Shown here in pieces: positions 1 through 11,459 of a stretch of 64,000 nucleotides of DNA. The stretch lies in contig JBITNC010000001.1 in the NCBI GenBank assembly GCA_050084985.1, positions 37,386,001 through 37,450,000 of the forward strand. The letters are read 5' to 3'. This DNA comes from Nageia nagi (lineage: Eukaryota; Pinophyta). The notes beneath the pieces were generated by a model. The model was not told the origin of the DNA, did no database searches, and saw only the letters and a list, made by a program, of their open reading frames with translations. A program made the translations under genes and the position numbers. The stretch's first letter is position 1. The number at the start of each line of letters is the position of its first letter.

Positions 1-135
1 TTGAATCCTAAAAAGCCATCTATCATTAAAAAGCAACATGCTCTAGCTACTATTTGTAGGATTTATTCCATAGGAGAAAGAGGATAATTACTTTTTAGAG
101 ATACTTGGTTCGGATTTCTAAAATCTACATACAAT

Positions 136-321
136 CTAATTTTTCCTTAGTAGTGCTAAATTTGCTACCCAAGAAGAATGTTTGATAGGATAAATTCTTT
201 TAGCATCTAGGATCTTAAGTAACTCATTTTTCATAGCTTCTTTTATCCTTGTGTTTAATAGCATATGCTTTTGTTTGTATGGATTGACTTCTGGCTCTAG
301 TTCAATGGTGTGTTGGATCAC
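136..321 (-). pseudogene. Reverse transcriptase N-terminus, Ty3/gypsy relic
   Basis: The 61-residue reading resembles the segment just before the gypsy RT palm. It has a lead-in like HTIELEP, then a polar helix ending LLKILDAKRIYPI and the SxWVA segment that usually precedes PVxVVxKK. The next residues end in KN and a stop. Upstream in the same direction (321 to about 640) is the low-conservation spacer that follows the extra RNase H. Palm motifs including the catalytic Asp-Asp would lie beyond the window edge, so activity cannot be judged here. Confidence 0.75.
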
Positions 322-639
322 ATTCTTATCATATGTCTTTAGATCATCATAATTCCAAGAAATTACCTTGGTGAACTCATGGTAAATCTAAAGTACCATC
401 TATTTTTCTTCTTTAGAGCATTTTTATCCAACCTTTATACATTTTTTAGGCTCAATTTCTTACTCAATATTTATTTCCTTTTGAATAGCCAAGGTTTTGG
501 CTATTTGAACATATTCTGAATCAAAAAATTATTCAAAGGGAAGAAAACCTTTGGGTACAATATTATTTATAAGTTGTATAACATCTAATTCTTGAAAACA
601 ATTAGGTGATATTGTTACACCAAACATGTGATCTACTAC

Positions 640-1190
640 TTCATCTATTAAAAAATTCATAATATGTTCATTAGAGTCAAATACCTACCAAAAATTTATA
701 GTATCAAGTATAGATGGCCTACATAGGACTTTGACTCCATAGCTACCTCTCTTGTGATGACTAGGATTGAGATGTTCTCCTTTGCCAACAAGTGCATTAG
801 CAATTTAATTATACTTTCTAGGAATAGAGATAAAATTGATAGCTAGAAATGATTTCATTAAGTTACATATCCTATTCCTATAATTCTTGAGATAGTGATG
901 CCTTGCACTGATCTTTTCTTTAACTTGATTTATGACCAATTCAGAGTCACCATGGACTACTAAGCATCTAATGCCCATATTGATAGCTTTAGATAGACCT
1001 AAACATAGAACTTCATATTCAATAGCATTATTTATGCAATTCCATGTGAATTTGAATGAAAACCTCCTCACGTATGCCTCATGTGATTTAAAAATAATAC
1101 CAACCCCACATCCATGTCTAAATCAAGCTCCATCAAAGAACATCATCCATACTCCATGTTCTCTTTCTATTGTGTTTGAGATTGGCTAAA
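640..1190 (-). pseudogene. Additional RNase H domain upstream of RT
   Basis: The domain opens with MFFDGA near 1135-1155 (followed by a stop where a tryptophan or similar is usual) and continues with GCGVGIIF. The second acidic block is NAIEYEVLCLGL, then VVHGDSELVINQV, which carries the third catalytic Asp. It closes with a SIPRKYN-like tail, and a spacer with PSILDTINF and VFDSNEHI follows. That spacer is typical of plant elements that carry this domain before RT. The catalytic D-E-D set is visible. The second half of the domain has at least one frame change and no start codon belongs to it: it was part of a polyprotein. Confidence 0.8.
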
Positions 1191-1479
1191 CATTTTTAAA
1201 TAAGCAATAGTTTCCCATGCCAATATCAATGATATGATAATTAAGGTCATTTACTAAAATAATATATGTTGTTAGTAGTGATTCTATGAGAGGATCCCTT
1301 TCAAATTTCTCTACTTGTTCAGGATCATTCTTACAATTTTTGTTAGAGATATTCTTGAGATGAACATTCTTAGTACCCTAATTTTGGATTTTGACATGCT
1401 TATTTTCAAAAGGAAGTAGGAGGTATGTATAATATAAGGCTAAATACCCTTCCAACTTAATAGTAAATTATCTTAATAA

Positions 1480-1760
1480 GTAGATTCCAAATAGAAGTGG
1501 AAGATCAACTAGAATTATATCTTGAATGACACAAATATCAAGGAATACATTTAGAGTTATGAGAACTCCTTTAACACTACCAATTATATTTACAAGGGAA
1601 GAGTCTAGTTGAATGACTCCATATATGCATCAAGTTATATACAATTTCATCTTGTTTGCAATATCTTTAGGATTAATAGTAATTGCAGCTCCAGTATTTA
1701 TCATACAATTCTGAACTATCCAACCTTCTAATCTAAGAGATAGATAAAAGGTGGGGTTCC
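1480..1760 (-). pseudogene. Retroviral-type aspartic protease relic with altered active site
   Basis: Reading on the minus strand gives LRLEGWIVQNCMINTGAAI, where the family norm is a D-T/S-G-A active site. The sequence shows N-T-G-A, so the catalytic aspartate is replaced by asparagine (GAT to AAT, a single transition). It is followed by a flap-like region with GVIQLDSSLV and by ILVDLPLLFGIYLLR, which matches the LLG(R/M)P-type C-terminal strand in a degenerate form. It lies between gag and the extra RNase H, as expected. Confidence 0.7.
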
Positions 1761-1949
1761 TCTTATACTATAGGAGTTGGAGGGACATCATCAACATTTG
1801 AAAATACTATATTATCCTCATTTATCCTTTTCTTACTATTATTAAGCTTAAAATCTTCTTGCAAAAGGTCAATTTGACCTAAAATATTTTAGAAGGTGTT
1901 GTTTTTAATTCTTCCATAATATTGTATGGAACATAATAGTCTGACTTAC

Positions 1950-3700
1950 TTGTTTTTGCAAACTAATAAGATATGAATTGCTAAGTAGCCTTCTCTTTAT
2001 GATGTTAAATTATAAAAGAATATCTCAATGGATCATATCTCTCTCTATCCAAGACATCATTTCTAGTTTGAGCGGGATTTCTTGTAATAGGACCAACATT
2101 ACCCTAGCCTTGTGAAACTTGACTCGGATGATTTGGAATTTGGTTTACATAAATTTATGAGTGGGACATAAGAGCTTTATCTCTCTTTGGATTAGGTTGA
2201 GCTAGTATGGTTTGTTAATTTTTTTGAGTAATTTGGGCTTGATACGGGGCTATTGAAGTAGAAGATATAGTTTGAATACAGTTGGCTTATCCTCTAGCAT
2301 AATCTGGAGCCAAAAATTAACCATGGTAAGATTTGTAGCAAGGTCTGAAGTAAGTTCTACCATTTGGTCAAAATGTAAGTCCAAATAATGATGTTGATAC
2401 ACCACATAGGAGTTTGAAAAATGTGGAGCTACATAAAGAAACCATTCTGTAATACTCAAAGCATATTTTTCTACAAAACTAACCATTACTATATTTTCTA
2501 TAGCTTTAGGAGCAAGAGGCTATTCTAGTGTGTTGTTTCTAGGCTAGAATATTGGCTGATACTGATTATCATATCTCCTACAATTGAAGAATTGATTCTT
2601 ACCTCTCTTGTAAAGTGAGGTTATTTATTAGCTTCCTAATAGTTATCTCTAGATGCCTTATCCTCTTTTTCTCTTATGGGTAAGAACTTCTTCTTGTACT
2701 TGTAGGTGCAAGAGTTAGTAGTGTTGGAATTTGGTTCTAAGTTATAGGTTTAGGAGAAGGAGGTGGTAAGGCTAGTATTACTAGATGGGGAATTTGTAAT
2801 GAAGATTATTTTGGAGGTAGATGAAGAAATAAGGGCATAATGGATCTAGGTTGCATCTTATTGAAAGATAAGAAGGTGTATTCAATCATTTTGGCTATCT
2901 AATAGATATCTAGAAAAGTATATCCTAATATAAAACTTAAGAAATTTGGGTCCTTGTGGAATGCTTTCCTATAATATACCAAGGTTTGAGCATTTGTTTG
3001 CCTAATCCTTTTTTGAATGGATTTCCAAGTTTTCTCAAATCTAACATTAAAATCATCTATAGACGCATGGGGATGTCTTTTAATACATGCTATGAGGATT
3101 AGAAAGGTGCTATCTTCACATAGCTCTTCCCATGTATTTATTAATTGAGGGTAATAGTTTTAAATCATTCAGTTACTTTTCCTTTAAAATAATATGATAA
3201 CAATCTAGTCATGACTTTGTCATCATTGATATCAAAGCTAGACTCTAAGAGAGATACATCTTGATAATTTTCATAAGGTGGTTTTCCTAATCCATCATAT
3301 TTAGGTAAAAATTTAAATGTTGCTTAAAGAATAGCTAGAGAATTAGCAAGAACTACCAAAGGATGGCTATTATTTTCAACAAGAAAATCTATAGGGGTAA
3401 GTTGAGCCATATTTGGACCAGTTGTATGAAGTGAAGGATTTTGTTGGATAAATTCAAATGTAGATGATAATGGGACAACTCTAAGAGCAATTTATGGAGA
3501 CAAGGTCCAAAAATTCTTTCACTTGGTTCTCCTTTGAGGAATTGACAACTCTTGAAACCTAGGTTATCTTAAAGAATTTCTAGCACTACTTCTAATAGGT
3601 GCCAAGGTTCAAAATATTGATTGGTTTGAAAATAGAGTTGCAAATAAAGTTAAATAAAGTCTATAATATTTTAAGCACAAGGTGATAGCTTACTAGACAT
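1950..3700 (-). pseudogene. gag relic of the minus-strand Tat-like element
   Basis: Near 3411 a start-like MAQLTPIDFLVENN appears. It leads into KFLPKYDGLGKPPYENY, then SFDINDDKVMTRLLSYYFKGK, a pattern typical of plant gypsy gag (capsid helices with a 'P.YDG.GDP..H...F' analogue). The rest, down to about 1950, is decayed in several frames. The piece at 2250-2486 (VEKYALSITEWFLY...) is the longest continuous reading. A zinc knuckle is not clearly preserved. The domain follows the LTR and precedes the protease in the same orientation. Confidence 0.65.
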
Positions 3701-3784
3701 AGCTATCTGGACTATTCACACCCAAAAATGTGTATATTTGTTCATGTCCCATTGGGCATGCCAAAAATGAACATTTCTATTATT

Positions 3785-4450
3785 GATTACTATAATGTAA
3801 CCTTAATGTTTTTTCTTGTGTAGTTCTCCATTTCTTGCAATAGTAGGGTTCTTAAAAGAGTAGAAGATGGTGGGAGAATGCACGTATGGGGGTTTTATAC
3901 TTAGTCTTTGGGTTATAGGTAAGTTCCTATCTATGAAAGAGGTCAAAAGTAACTAGAAAAAAAATAAAAGAGGCCAAGAGTAATTGGAAATAGATGAAAA
4001 TATAATCTACAAAGCAAGGGAATTGAATAACAAACAACTAAACTAGTCATCCTGAGCATCACTATACAGGCAGTAATCCATAGCCAATACTAAGAATAGC
4101 ACAACTATCTCACTCTTGGGATCTTGTAATTGGAATACACAGCCATAATTTAGAACTAAACTTCATACATAACAATTAAAAAGAAAGATAAAAGCCATAA
4201 AATATGAAGAGAAAAATATCATAGTATTGCATTATCATATATGAGAATAGAGCTTACACTGGGCAACTTTGCTAAAATGTCTAACCTTTTGAACTTTTAA
4301 CATTCCACTATTTATACTATTCTATTTAAAAAATGGGTGGTTGTCCACCATTAATGACTACAACTAACTCTTTTAATAAGAATATTATAAACTTAAATGT
4401 ATACAACATGTACAAAATAATTTACAATTGTAACTAATTATACAGTATGG
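3785..4450 (-). repeat. Probable 5' LTR of the minus-strand Tat-like element
   Basis: This stretch lies immediately upstream (in element sense) of gag. On the minus strand it holds a TATA box, TATAAATAG, at about 4311-4319, consistent with an LTR promoter. Between it and gag (about 3745-3780) is TTTTGGCATGCCCAATGGGA, a motif I associate with the leader just 5' of gag in plant Tat elements. The outer end is not defined because no partner LTR is in the window. Limits are approximate. Confidence 0.45.
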
Positions 4451-5439
4451 TCCTAATTTAGCACCAAAGCTTGAGGATCTATAGTCTTCCATAGATGTAC
4501 CAGTCTATCCATAATCCATCACTTTTTTCTAACTATGGTGAATCTATGATTGATATTGTATTTATGAGGTATGTTATACTATCTTGATAGGTACAATCAC
4601 TCTATCTATGTAGTTTTTGGCCACCTAATTCTTTGCAATCATTTAATATCTCTATTTTGCATCTCTAGGGGGAAATCATTATAAGGTGAATGAAGATGTA
4701 CCACTCAAACTTGAGAGAGATTACTACTGCCACATGGATATGAGTTATATTCAAAATGTTGGCAAATTCCTAGGGGTCATATACTTCTGATTGAGTGGAC
4801 CTAGATGTTCCTCTCTTCTTAAAGTGATCACTTCAACTTGATGAGTCTTGGAATACATTTATCATCTATAGATTTCTCTAAAAAGGTTTGACATCATTGC
4901 TCAAAATTGGTGGGGCCTTCTAAATGCATCATTATAATATTTATTATTATTTAGATATTCTAGATTACCCAGTGATGAAAGGAGTTAAAGCCCATTGATT
5001 TCCATTAATAAGTATGACATCACCTCTAAATTTTCATGGGCCCTATTTTACTTGACTCTAATGACAACACCCATTATGTGACTCAACCAAAATAAATGAC
5101 TATATACAACAATGCCCAAAGATAACCCATGGATTAAACAAAACTAAATCCTAAGTAACAAAACCCAATATAGGACCTAGACTTAACTTTTGACACACAA
5201 ATAGACTATATAGATCAACACCCAAAAATTAGACCTGGAAAAGACTTAGTTATTTTTACAAGAATGGCACTCTTTAACTAATGTTTTATATACAAATCTT
5301 AGATTGAACTAACTAGAATATGTACCAACAACATCCACCTTATAACAAAATAGTGATTTTAAATAACTCTATTTGATTAATACTTGATAATATACAAGAC
5401 TCTCAAGTAAAGACTAAATATCTACAAGTATTTACAAAT
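4451..5439. other. Anonymous AT-rich DNA between two retrotransposon relics
   Basis: No coding similarity, tRNA-like element or tandem array was recognised on either strand. It may contain the far end of the upstream element's LTR and decayed internal sequence of the copia element that becomes recognisable from about 5440. Confidence 0.4.
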
Positions 5440-5823
5440 GAAAGAAAAGGGGATAAGGAGTGCGAATCAAAGAAGGAATTTTGTAGTAGAATGAATGAAT
5501 AAATGAAATAATGAAGAATATAAATAATTTTACCACTCTAGAGTGTGATTTGTAAGAATAACAGTAAGGTGAAGGAGGATGCAATACTATAGAGTGATAG
5601 TTAAAGTGGTATCCATATTGCAAAGAACTCAACCTTTCACTCTAGAACCAAGCGCATCAAACTTTGGTACCACTTTATTCAAGAAGCATTGGACTATGTT
5701 TTAGTAAAGTTTAAGAAGATTCATACTTCACATAATCATCCATACATGTTCACTAAAATGTTAACAAACAAGAAGTTGGGTTTTTTCTCAATTTTGGTTG
5801 GCCTTAAGGAGTAAGGTCAAGAT
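5440..5823 (+). pseudogene. copia RNase H C-terminal fragment
   Basis: From about 5583 the plus strand reads SDS*SGIHIAKNSTFHSRTK, the copia RNase H core in which DSQSAI is conserved; here the glutamine codon CAA has become TAA. It continues YHFIQEALDYVLVKFKKIHT and MFTKMLTNKKL, then ends LVGLKE and a stop near 5821, the normal end of a copia polyprotein. Sequence before 5583 shows the same protein only in fragments. A polypurine tract and LTR follow directly, so this is the 3' end of a copia element. RT and integrase are not seen upstream. Confidence 0.85.
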
Positions 5824-5870
5824 GAGAATATTTTAACCCTTGCTATATTTTGTTGTAGAGGTGTTGATAT

Positions 5871-5883
5871 CCAAGTGGGATAT
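5871..5883 (+). promoter_or_regulatory. copia polypurine tract region
   Basis: The segment CCAAGTGGGATAT directly precedes the LTR start TGTTGATT. 'CCAAGTGGGAGATTGTTG' is the usual wording at this junction in plant copia elements, so it is read as the plus-strand priming site relic. Confidence 0.7.
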
Positions 5884-6610
5884 TGTTGATTATGGATCCT
5901 CATTTGGATTAGATATTTGTATTTCTCTAACTTTGATCTCAATTAGTGTACTAGTTAGTGGAAGTCAACTAATCAACTAGTCATTAGTCACTCAACATAC
6001 TGATTAGGTAGTGAGTGGTGGTGGATGCATTACTTAGTAATCAAGATTATCACATCCTATTTGAATTATGTAGCCAATATAAAACATTTATTGGTAAATA
6101 TAGAGCACTAAAATCCATTTTGGGAATTTGAAATCATGTTCAATCTGACCTTTATAGCATAGTTGGAGGTTACACACAACATGGGGACTTACTCCACATA
6201 TTCCTTGACCAATTTGGGGTGAAGGTGGATTGGTATACCTCCTATAAATATAGGTATTTGGATTGAGTTCTAGTATTGTGTTTTTGAGCTTGTAATTCAG
6301 TTTTGATGTTGCTTCATATTTAGAGAGTTTGAGAGAGAATTGTGGAGAGGTCATGCTTGTACTCCAAAGTGAAGGATTATATCAAGGTTATGTTATTGGT
6401 TTGTTTCTTGTAGAACTTGGAATATGATGAATACAAAGGGTTGAAAGCTTTATCATTGATGTATCCCACCTTGGGTAAGCCACATTAAACTTTTACCTTA
6501 ACTTTTGTTATGTTATTACTTACTATTTTATTTCAGTATACTTAATTGCTTCATTTGTCAAGGATAGGAGGATTATACCCAATTTTATATGAAAGCATTA
6601 GAACCTAACA
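5884..6610 (+). repeat. copia 3' LTR (727 bp)
   Basis: It begins TGTTGATTATGG right after the polypurine tract and ends GAACCTAACA (TG...CA). A TATA box, CCTATAAATATAGG, sits at about 6240-6253. Downstream, TATCCCACCTTGGGTAAGCC (6463-6482) resembles the conserved R/U5 segment of plant copia LTRs. At 6611 LINE coding sequence starts immediately, so the copia element appears to have inserted into a LINE. Its 5' LTR is not in the window. Confidence 0.75.
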
Positions 6611-7572
6611 TTAAGGTCACCTTTTTCTTTTGGTTGGTGGTGTAAAATAAAGTGTTGACCTTAGATAACTCCAAAAAAAGAAGTTTTACTTTCCCTAATA
6701 GATGCACATTATGTAAGCTTTAGGAGGAGTCTATACACCATCTTTTTTTATATGTCCTTTTTCTTGGTAGGTTTTTAATTTTCTTTTCTCCAAATTTCAT
6801 ATGGTATGGGTTCTTCCAAATTTAATTTTATATCTTTTTTTACAATGGTATTTCCTTTTAGGATTAGTAGGATAAAAAAATTATGGTAGTTTCCACTTCC
6901 TTAAATCCTTTGGGGTATTTGGAATGAGAAAAACAATTGTATCTTTAATGAAAAATATTTGGATCCTATCTTAGTATTGAATCAATCTTGTTCACTTTTA
7001 TCTAAGAATATTAATGTAATTAAGTTCAAAAAAAGACTTGGAGAATGAAAGTGAAAGGAAGGTTCTATTAGAATGGATATTTAAAACCTTGAAGCCTCAA
7101 TCCCTTAAACTTCATCCTAGAGTTTTATCCAAATAGGAACCCTCTTCAGTAGGGTGGGTTAAATTGAATATAGATGGTGCTTTGTAACATAATCCTAGAC
7201 CAAAAGGGGTTGAAGGATTATTTCGATATCATAATGGTAAAGTTCTTTTGGCCTTTGTAAAATCATTAGGAGTTCAAAATGGTAACTTTATAAGCTAGAG
7301 CAATTTTTGTTGGAACCTCTTTGATCTCTAGGATCAATCCAAATAATATTATCATATAAAGATATTCCAAACATGCCATTGATTTATTGAACTATTCTTT
7401 CTCTTTGGGATAGAGTATTATAGATTTTTTGTTTAAGGATAAATCCTTTTTTTCTTCTATATATAGTATTATTTTTAAGCATATTTTAGAGAATCGAATG
7501 TGATTATAGATTTTCTAGCAAACATAAGAGTTATTATGGAGGAGAGGGTGATTTGGGAAGACCTTATCCCCA
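6611..7572 (+). pseudogene. LINE 3' end: zinc-finger RT-associated and RNase H domains
   Basis: From 6613 the plus strand reads KVTFFFWLVV, then KVLTLDNSKKRSF and NRCTLCKL*EESIHHLF, the zinc-binding C-terminal region typical of plant L1-type LINEs. From about 7135 it reads GWVKLNIDGAL, GVEGLFRYHNGKVLLAFV and LGVQNGNF, an RNase H of the plant LINE type with the first catalytic Asp in NIDGA. The last part (7500-7568) reads VIIDFLANIRVIMEERVIWE. Several stops and at least two frame changes are present. It is bounded on the left by a copia LTR and on the right by LTR B. Confidence 0.8.
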
Positions 7573-8742
7573 TATAATATTCTAAATTAGAAAAATTAGG
7601 AATCACACAAATTACATCAAAGAAAATTTGGAATATAATAAATATGGGCATCAAAGATATGAGATGAAATTATTGTTTCTCAAATGATTAAGTACAATAC
7701 ATCCAATGATTCCCTAAGGCTAGAAGAACTCATCCATGGCTAAAAAATGGAGCTATAAAGGATCAATAGGCAAGATGTTTGACTTACTAGCCAAATTTGG
7801 TGCTTTAATGCACTCTAAGACTCCCTCCAAAGTTGATGTCACACTATTAGGGCCTTAAACCCCATATTTGAACTCTAAATGGCATAAATAGTCTTATCCA
7901 AGATGGAATAATTGGTAACACATTTGGCAGGAGCTTGATGAGGCTCCTCCAAGGGCATGAAAGCTTGATGAGGCTTTTGATCCTTCTTAGGGAACAAAGA
8001 ACTTGATAAGGCTCCTTAATCTAGTATATGGTAATGGTTGGTGGTCAATTCGAAGGAGTAAAATGAGTAATAAATAAAATATCATCTTACACCAATGTAC
8101 TCCTTCTTATAGAAAATTATCCCTCTAGTGGTATCTATATCTCATCTCATTATCATGCACAAGTGGGTGACCCATTATGGGGATAGATCTTGCCTAAGAA
8201 TCATGCAAGGTTAGGTACCCCATCTTGTGGCTCACAAATGAACCTTGATATCTCCATAATCACTCTTTGGGATCCCTATAAGCACATTACAATCATCGAT
8301 GCAAGAGAATTCTCATAAATGTAATAAAATACTCCTAAATACCTCAAATAGGGAAACATCCACATTGGGGCTCACAGTTGATCCTTGGAATCACACATTT
8401 CCATCCTTGAGATCATATGTCCCAATTGCAAAGACTACTACTTACATAAATCATGACTAAATGCAATGTATTATGCCTATATAATAAGAGAGACATCACA
8501 TAAAGCCATCATTATAGCTAGAATAAAATTGTAAATTTATGTACACATGATTATAAAATTTTAGATTAAGGCAAAATTCAAAGTGTAATATCAATTTCAT
8601 TTCTTAATTAAACCCCATTGTTTAACCTATAAAAATGAATGACAAGGTATGTTCTATCTATTCTAGAATATAAATCATAAATCTAGGACTTGTGGAAAAA
8701 GTTATGCCTTTTATAAGATATTTCTAATTTTGGGACACTATA
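7573..8742 (-). repeat. LTR B, left copy (3' LTR)
   Basis: This copy matches 30306-31463 throughout, for example in the segments beginning TTAGGAATCAC, AATGGAGCTA and GATGAGGCTTTTGATCC. Its ends are mutated: TATAATATTC at the left and GGGACACTATA at the right, against TGTAATATTCC and GGGACATTACA in the other copy. On its higher side the minus strand reads GGGACAGGAAGACT just before the LTR, a plausible polypurine tract, as expected of a 3' LTR. Confidence 0.8.
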
Positions 8743-10399
8743 AGTCTTCCTGTCCCACAATTCTTACTCTTGAGAAAGAAAATACCAATATGAACTCATC
8801 ACCATGTTGCAACTATTTGTGAACCCAGGGTCCCAAGTCAACCTCAAATATAATCCACCATGATCAAGATGTGCCAATTCATCATGACAAAGATGTACTC
8901 TCTTCTCCTTGGTAAAAATAAACAAGGGTGCAAACTAAACATCAATATCCATACATGCTACAAGTAACTCCCAAAATTAATAGCAAAATTCATTACACCA
9001 TCATCATCTTCTAGATTTTTTCAAGAAGCATACATGAAATCTACCAACTTGTGATCATTAATTCATTTTCCATAAAGAATACAACTCTAAGCATAGTTAA
9101 AATAATAATAGAAAATCTCATCAAAATTGGTATGATAAAGGTAGAAATGATAGCTAACAAAACCAACCAAGGTTTCATCCAAGGAAATGGTGGAAGTATT
9201 ACCCACAACATCAATCCATAAGCCATTTGATAGAACACAATCATATCATTTCTTGTAGTTGTAATAGACCCTACTCTTTCCCCAAGAATAACACATATAG
9301 TCAATCAAAACACAACAATAGCAACTTTTATTTTGATCTAAATAATAACCCACAAAATTAAACATTATGAGGTGTATATAAGTGAAAAAAGTATAATCCA
9401 TATTATCCATATAGAGTTAGCAATGATAACTCCCTAAATCAACCAAAGTGCCATCTGTAGGTGTGGTAGAAGTACACCCCACAAACTCAACAATTAACCC
9501 TTTCAGTATCACCCATTTGATCTTTTTCCCATAGTATTAACAACCCTCATTTCTATTTAAAATATAGTCCATAATATTGATCAATATTTGATCCCAAAGG
9601 CTAATGATATTATGATCTAGAACACCATCAAATTTGCAACTAACTAATATCATTATAGTTCCACCAATCATATCAAGTTCAACTAAGATAAATTCCTTTA
9701 CAAACCATATCCATTCAACATGAGGACACAAATTCAAAATAAAAAATGACCAATCTATATTTTGTTGTTTCAATCTCTCTTTTACTTCTCACATGGCGCC
9801 CTCACCAATGTCATCATCAAATCCATTCTAAAAAAACTCATTACTATCTAATTGTAATTCAAAATCAAAGATTGTCTCATACCTTTCATTAGTGTTACCA
9901 TAGCAGATCCAAGTATCAAATTAGCATATATGGTGCTCTTTAAGGTGGATGTCCCTCTTCAAGGTTGAGACTAAGAATGAGAAGCCTCCAACATCCTCTA
10001 GGTCCTTATCCCTTGCATCCCCTTCAAAAATATGGAATTGGTTTCTTCATACAAATAGTTCTTCCTACTCAAATGCTAGGCTCAAGATCAACTCCCATTA
10101 TGATATCTTCATCATATTTTGGAATCAAAATACCCAAATCCCAAAATACTAAGAGATGATATGAAAATTGTATATTTATTATGATCCTCATGAGTGGTTG
10201 ATTCTCCACCTCACTCTCCAAAATGGAAGGGTTGTAATAATGTAGACAATTCTATCCAAGGGTTTAGTTTGAAGATCTTAACTCAAAACCATTTAAACTA
10301 CCATAATCATAAATTGATTTGGACATTTCAACATACATATCTATATCATTCTTCTCTACAACAACCTTATCATATTCATTAGGTACATCCTCAACATGT
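8743..10399 (-). pseudogene. Internal region of element B (3' half), unknown coding relic
   Basis: No known domain was recognised. Minus-strand readings at 9041-9304 and 9537-9773 are the longest. Two stretches about 280 bp apart encode similar peptides: VEFVGCTSTTPTDGTLVD (about 9440-9495) and IDVVGNTSTISLDETLVG (about 9160-9215), each followed by a serine-tyrosine pair. This suggests an old internal duplication of a real protein rather than chance. Stops interrupt all frames. Plus-strand readings here are likely spurious. Confidence 0.35.
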
Positions 10400-10846
10400 T
10401 TATGGAATTAAAAGATTCCATAACCAAGATCACTTTGAAGGATTCTATAAATCTTCAACATCAAAAATATAATTTCATGCACAATGAGACACACCATATA
10501 TATTGGTTCTTCCATCATGGAAGTACATCCACTTGAACCATATTTTCTATTATTTCTCACAAGTGAACACTCCTACAAATTCTTAAGAATTCATCTACAA
10601 GAATTCTCCTACAAAATTCTTATAAGAGCATTCCTACAATTCTATAAGACTAACATTTTCATGCTTCTTCAAGTGTGTAATATCAAGGAGAGGGCCCTCT
10701 ATTTATAGGCCAAAATTATCCCTTGTATCACCCTATTAAACATTGTACAAAGTCATGGCATGCATTACCCTTTCACCCAAGGTGCATGCTCATGATATGG
10801 AGTGTATGATAAGTTACATTATCATTTTCATTAAATACTTAAGGTA
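10400..10846 (-). repeat. LTR A, 3' copy, first fragment
   Basis: It matches 28899-29340 from GGAATTAAAAGATTCCATAA through to AAATACTTAAGGTA. The terminal TG is changed to TT. On the minus strand the promoter TATA box CCTATAAATAGAGG is preserved at about 10694-10707. The match stops abruptly at GGTA (10846), where the CACTA element begins, and resumes after 26727. Confidence 0.85.
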
Positions 10847-11100
10847 CATTACTACATTTTAGTCATTTTGTGTCATCCAATGCATCATAAAAATGGATTT
10901 TGATGTCTTGATGCATTACATAAGTGTTTGGAAATTTGCATCAAAGCAACTTTGATGAAAATGTTGATGCATACCTTGACATTTTGCTTGATGCATTAAT
11001 TAATGCATTTTTATGATTTTTTTTTGACACATTACATGATGCATTTTTGAAGATTATTTTGACATTTTGTATGACATTTTTTTAATTATAAATTTTAATG
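10847..11100. repeat. CACTA left terminal inverted repeat and subterminal region
   Basis: The terminal 16 bases pair with the right terminus. The following 240 bp are rich in GATGCATT/AATGCATC motifs, for example TTGATGCATTACATAAG, GTTGATGCATACCTTGACAT and TTGATGCATTAATTAATGC. These are the same core words as in the right subterminal array. The 26-base stretch around 10956-10985 is also similar to one near 26590-26615 in the same orientation. In En/Spm such repeats bind the element's own protein; that role here is inferred. Confidence 0.65.
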
Positions 11101-11459
11101 TTTCAACCATGAAACATGTTTATATGTTTTGATGTTTGAAATGGTTGCATATGGCATTAATTGAACATCTTAGAAATGAAAATTGCTAATTATTCCAACA
11201 CATTCATCTCAATTGAAAATAAAGCTATAATAGAGGAACTATTGTAGATACAATGCATAGTTTATGTATGAATGAATGATGTAAATGCATTAAGATATAG
11301 GGCATTATCTATCTAGATCAATATTTAAAGTGAAAAAGTAATCTGCAAATTATAAAACATCCAAAAAAATACTATAATCAATATATATATATATATATAA
11401 TGCTTAATTCATCAAATGTATATGTAATATTTTAATCATCATTATTATCATTTTCATCA
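11101..11459. other. AT-rich spacer inside the CACTA left end
   Basis: Nothing coding was recognised. It includes a short (AT)n run at about 11382-11398. It lies between the subterminal repeats and the 3' end of the transposase gene and probably holds its 3' untranslated region. Confidence 0.35.

Larger units (their letters stand above)
1..4450 (-). mobile_element. Tat-like Ty3/gypsy retrotransposon relic, truncated by window edge
   Basis: Read on the minus strand from about 4450 downward, the order is LTR, gag, protease, an additional RNase H, then the beginning of reverse transcriptase. The element runs off the window at position 1, so most of RT, the gypsy RNase H, integrase and the 3' LTR are not visible. 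Every domain is broken by stops and frameshifts, so this is a dead copy. The second RNase H lies upstream of RT, unlike the plus-strand element at 33776-42045, where it follows the gypsy RNase H. Dual RNase H is a hallmark of the Tat branch of Ty3/gypsy. Exact outer limits are inferred. Confidence 0.8.

Noticed and set aside
932-1189. Plus-strand open reading of 85 residues
   Set aside because: It is the antisense of the extra RNase H domain on the minus strand.
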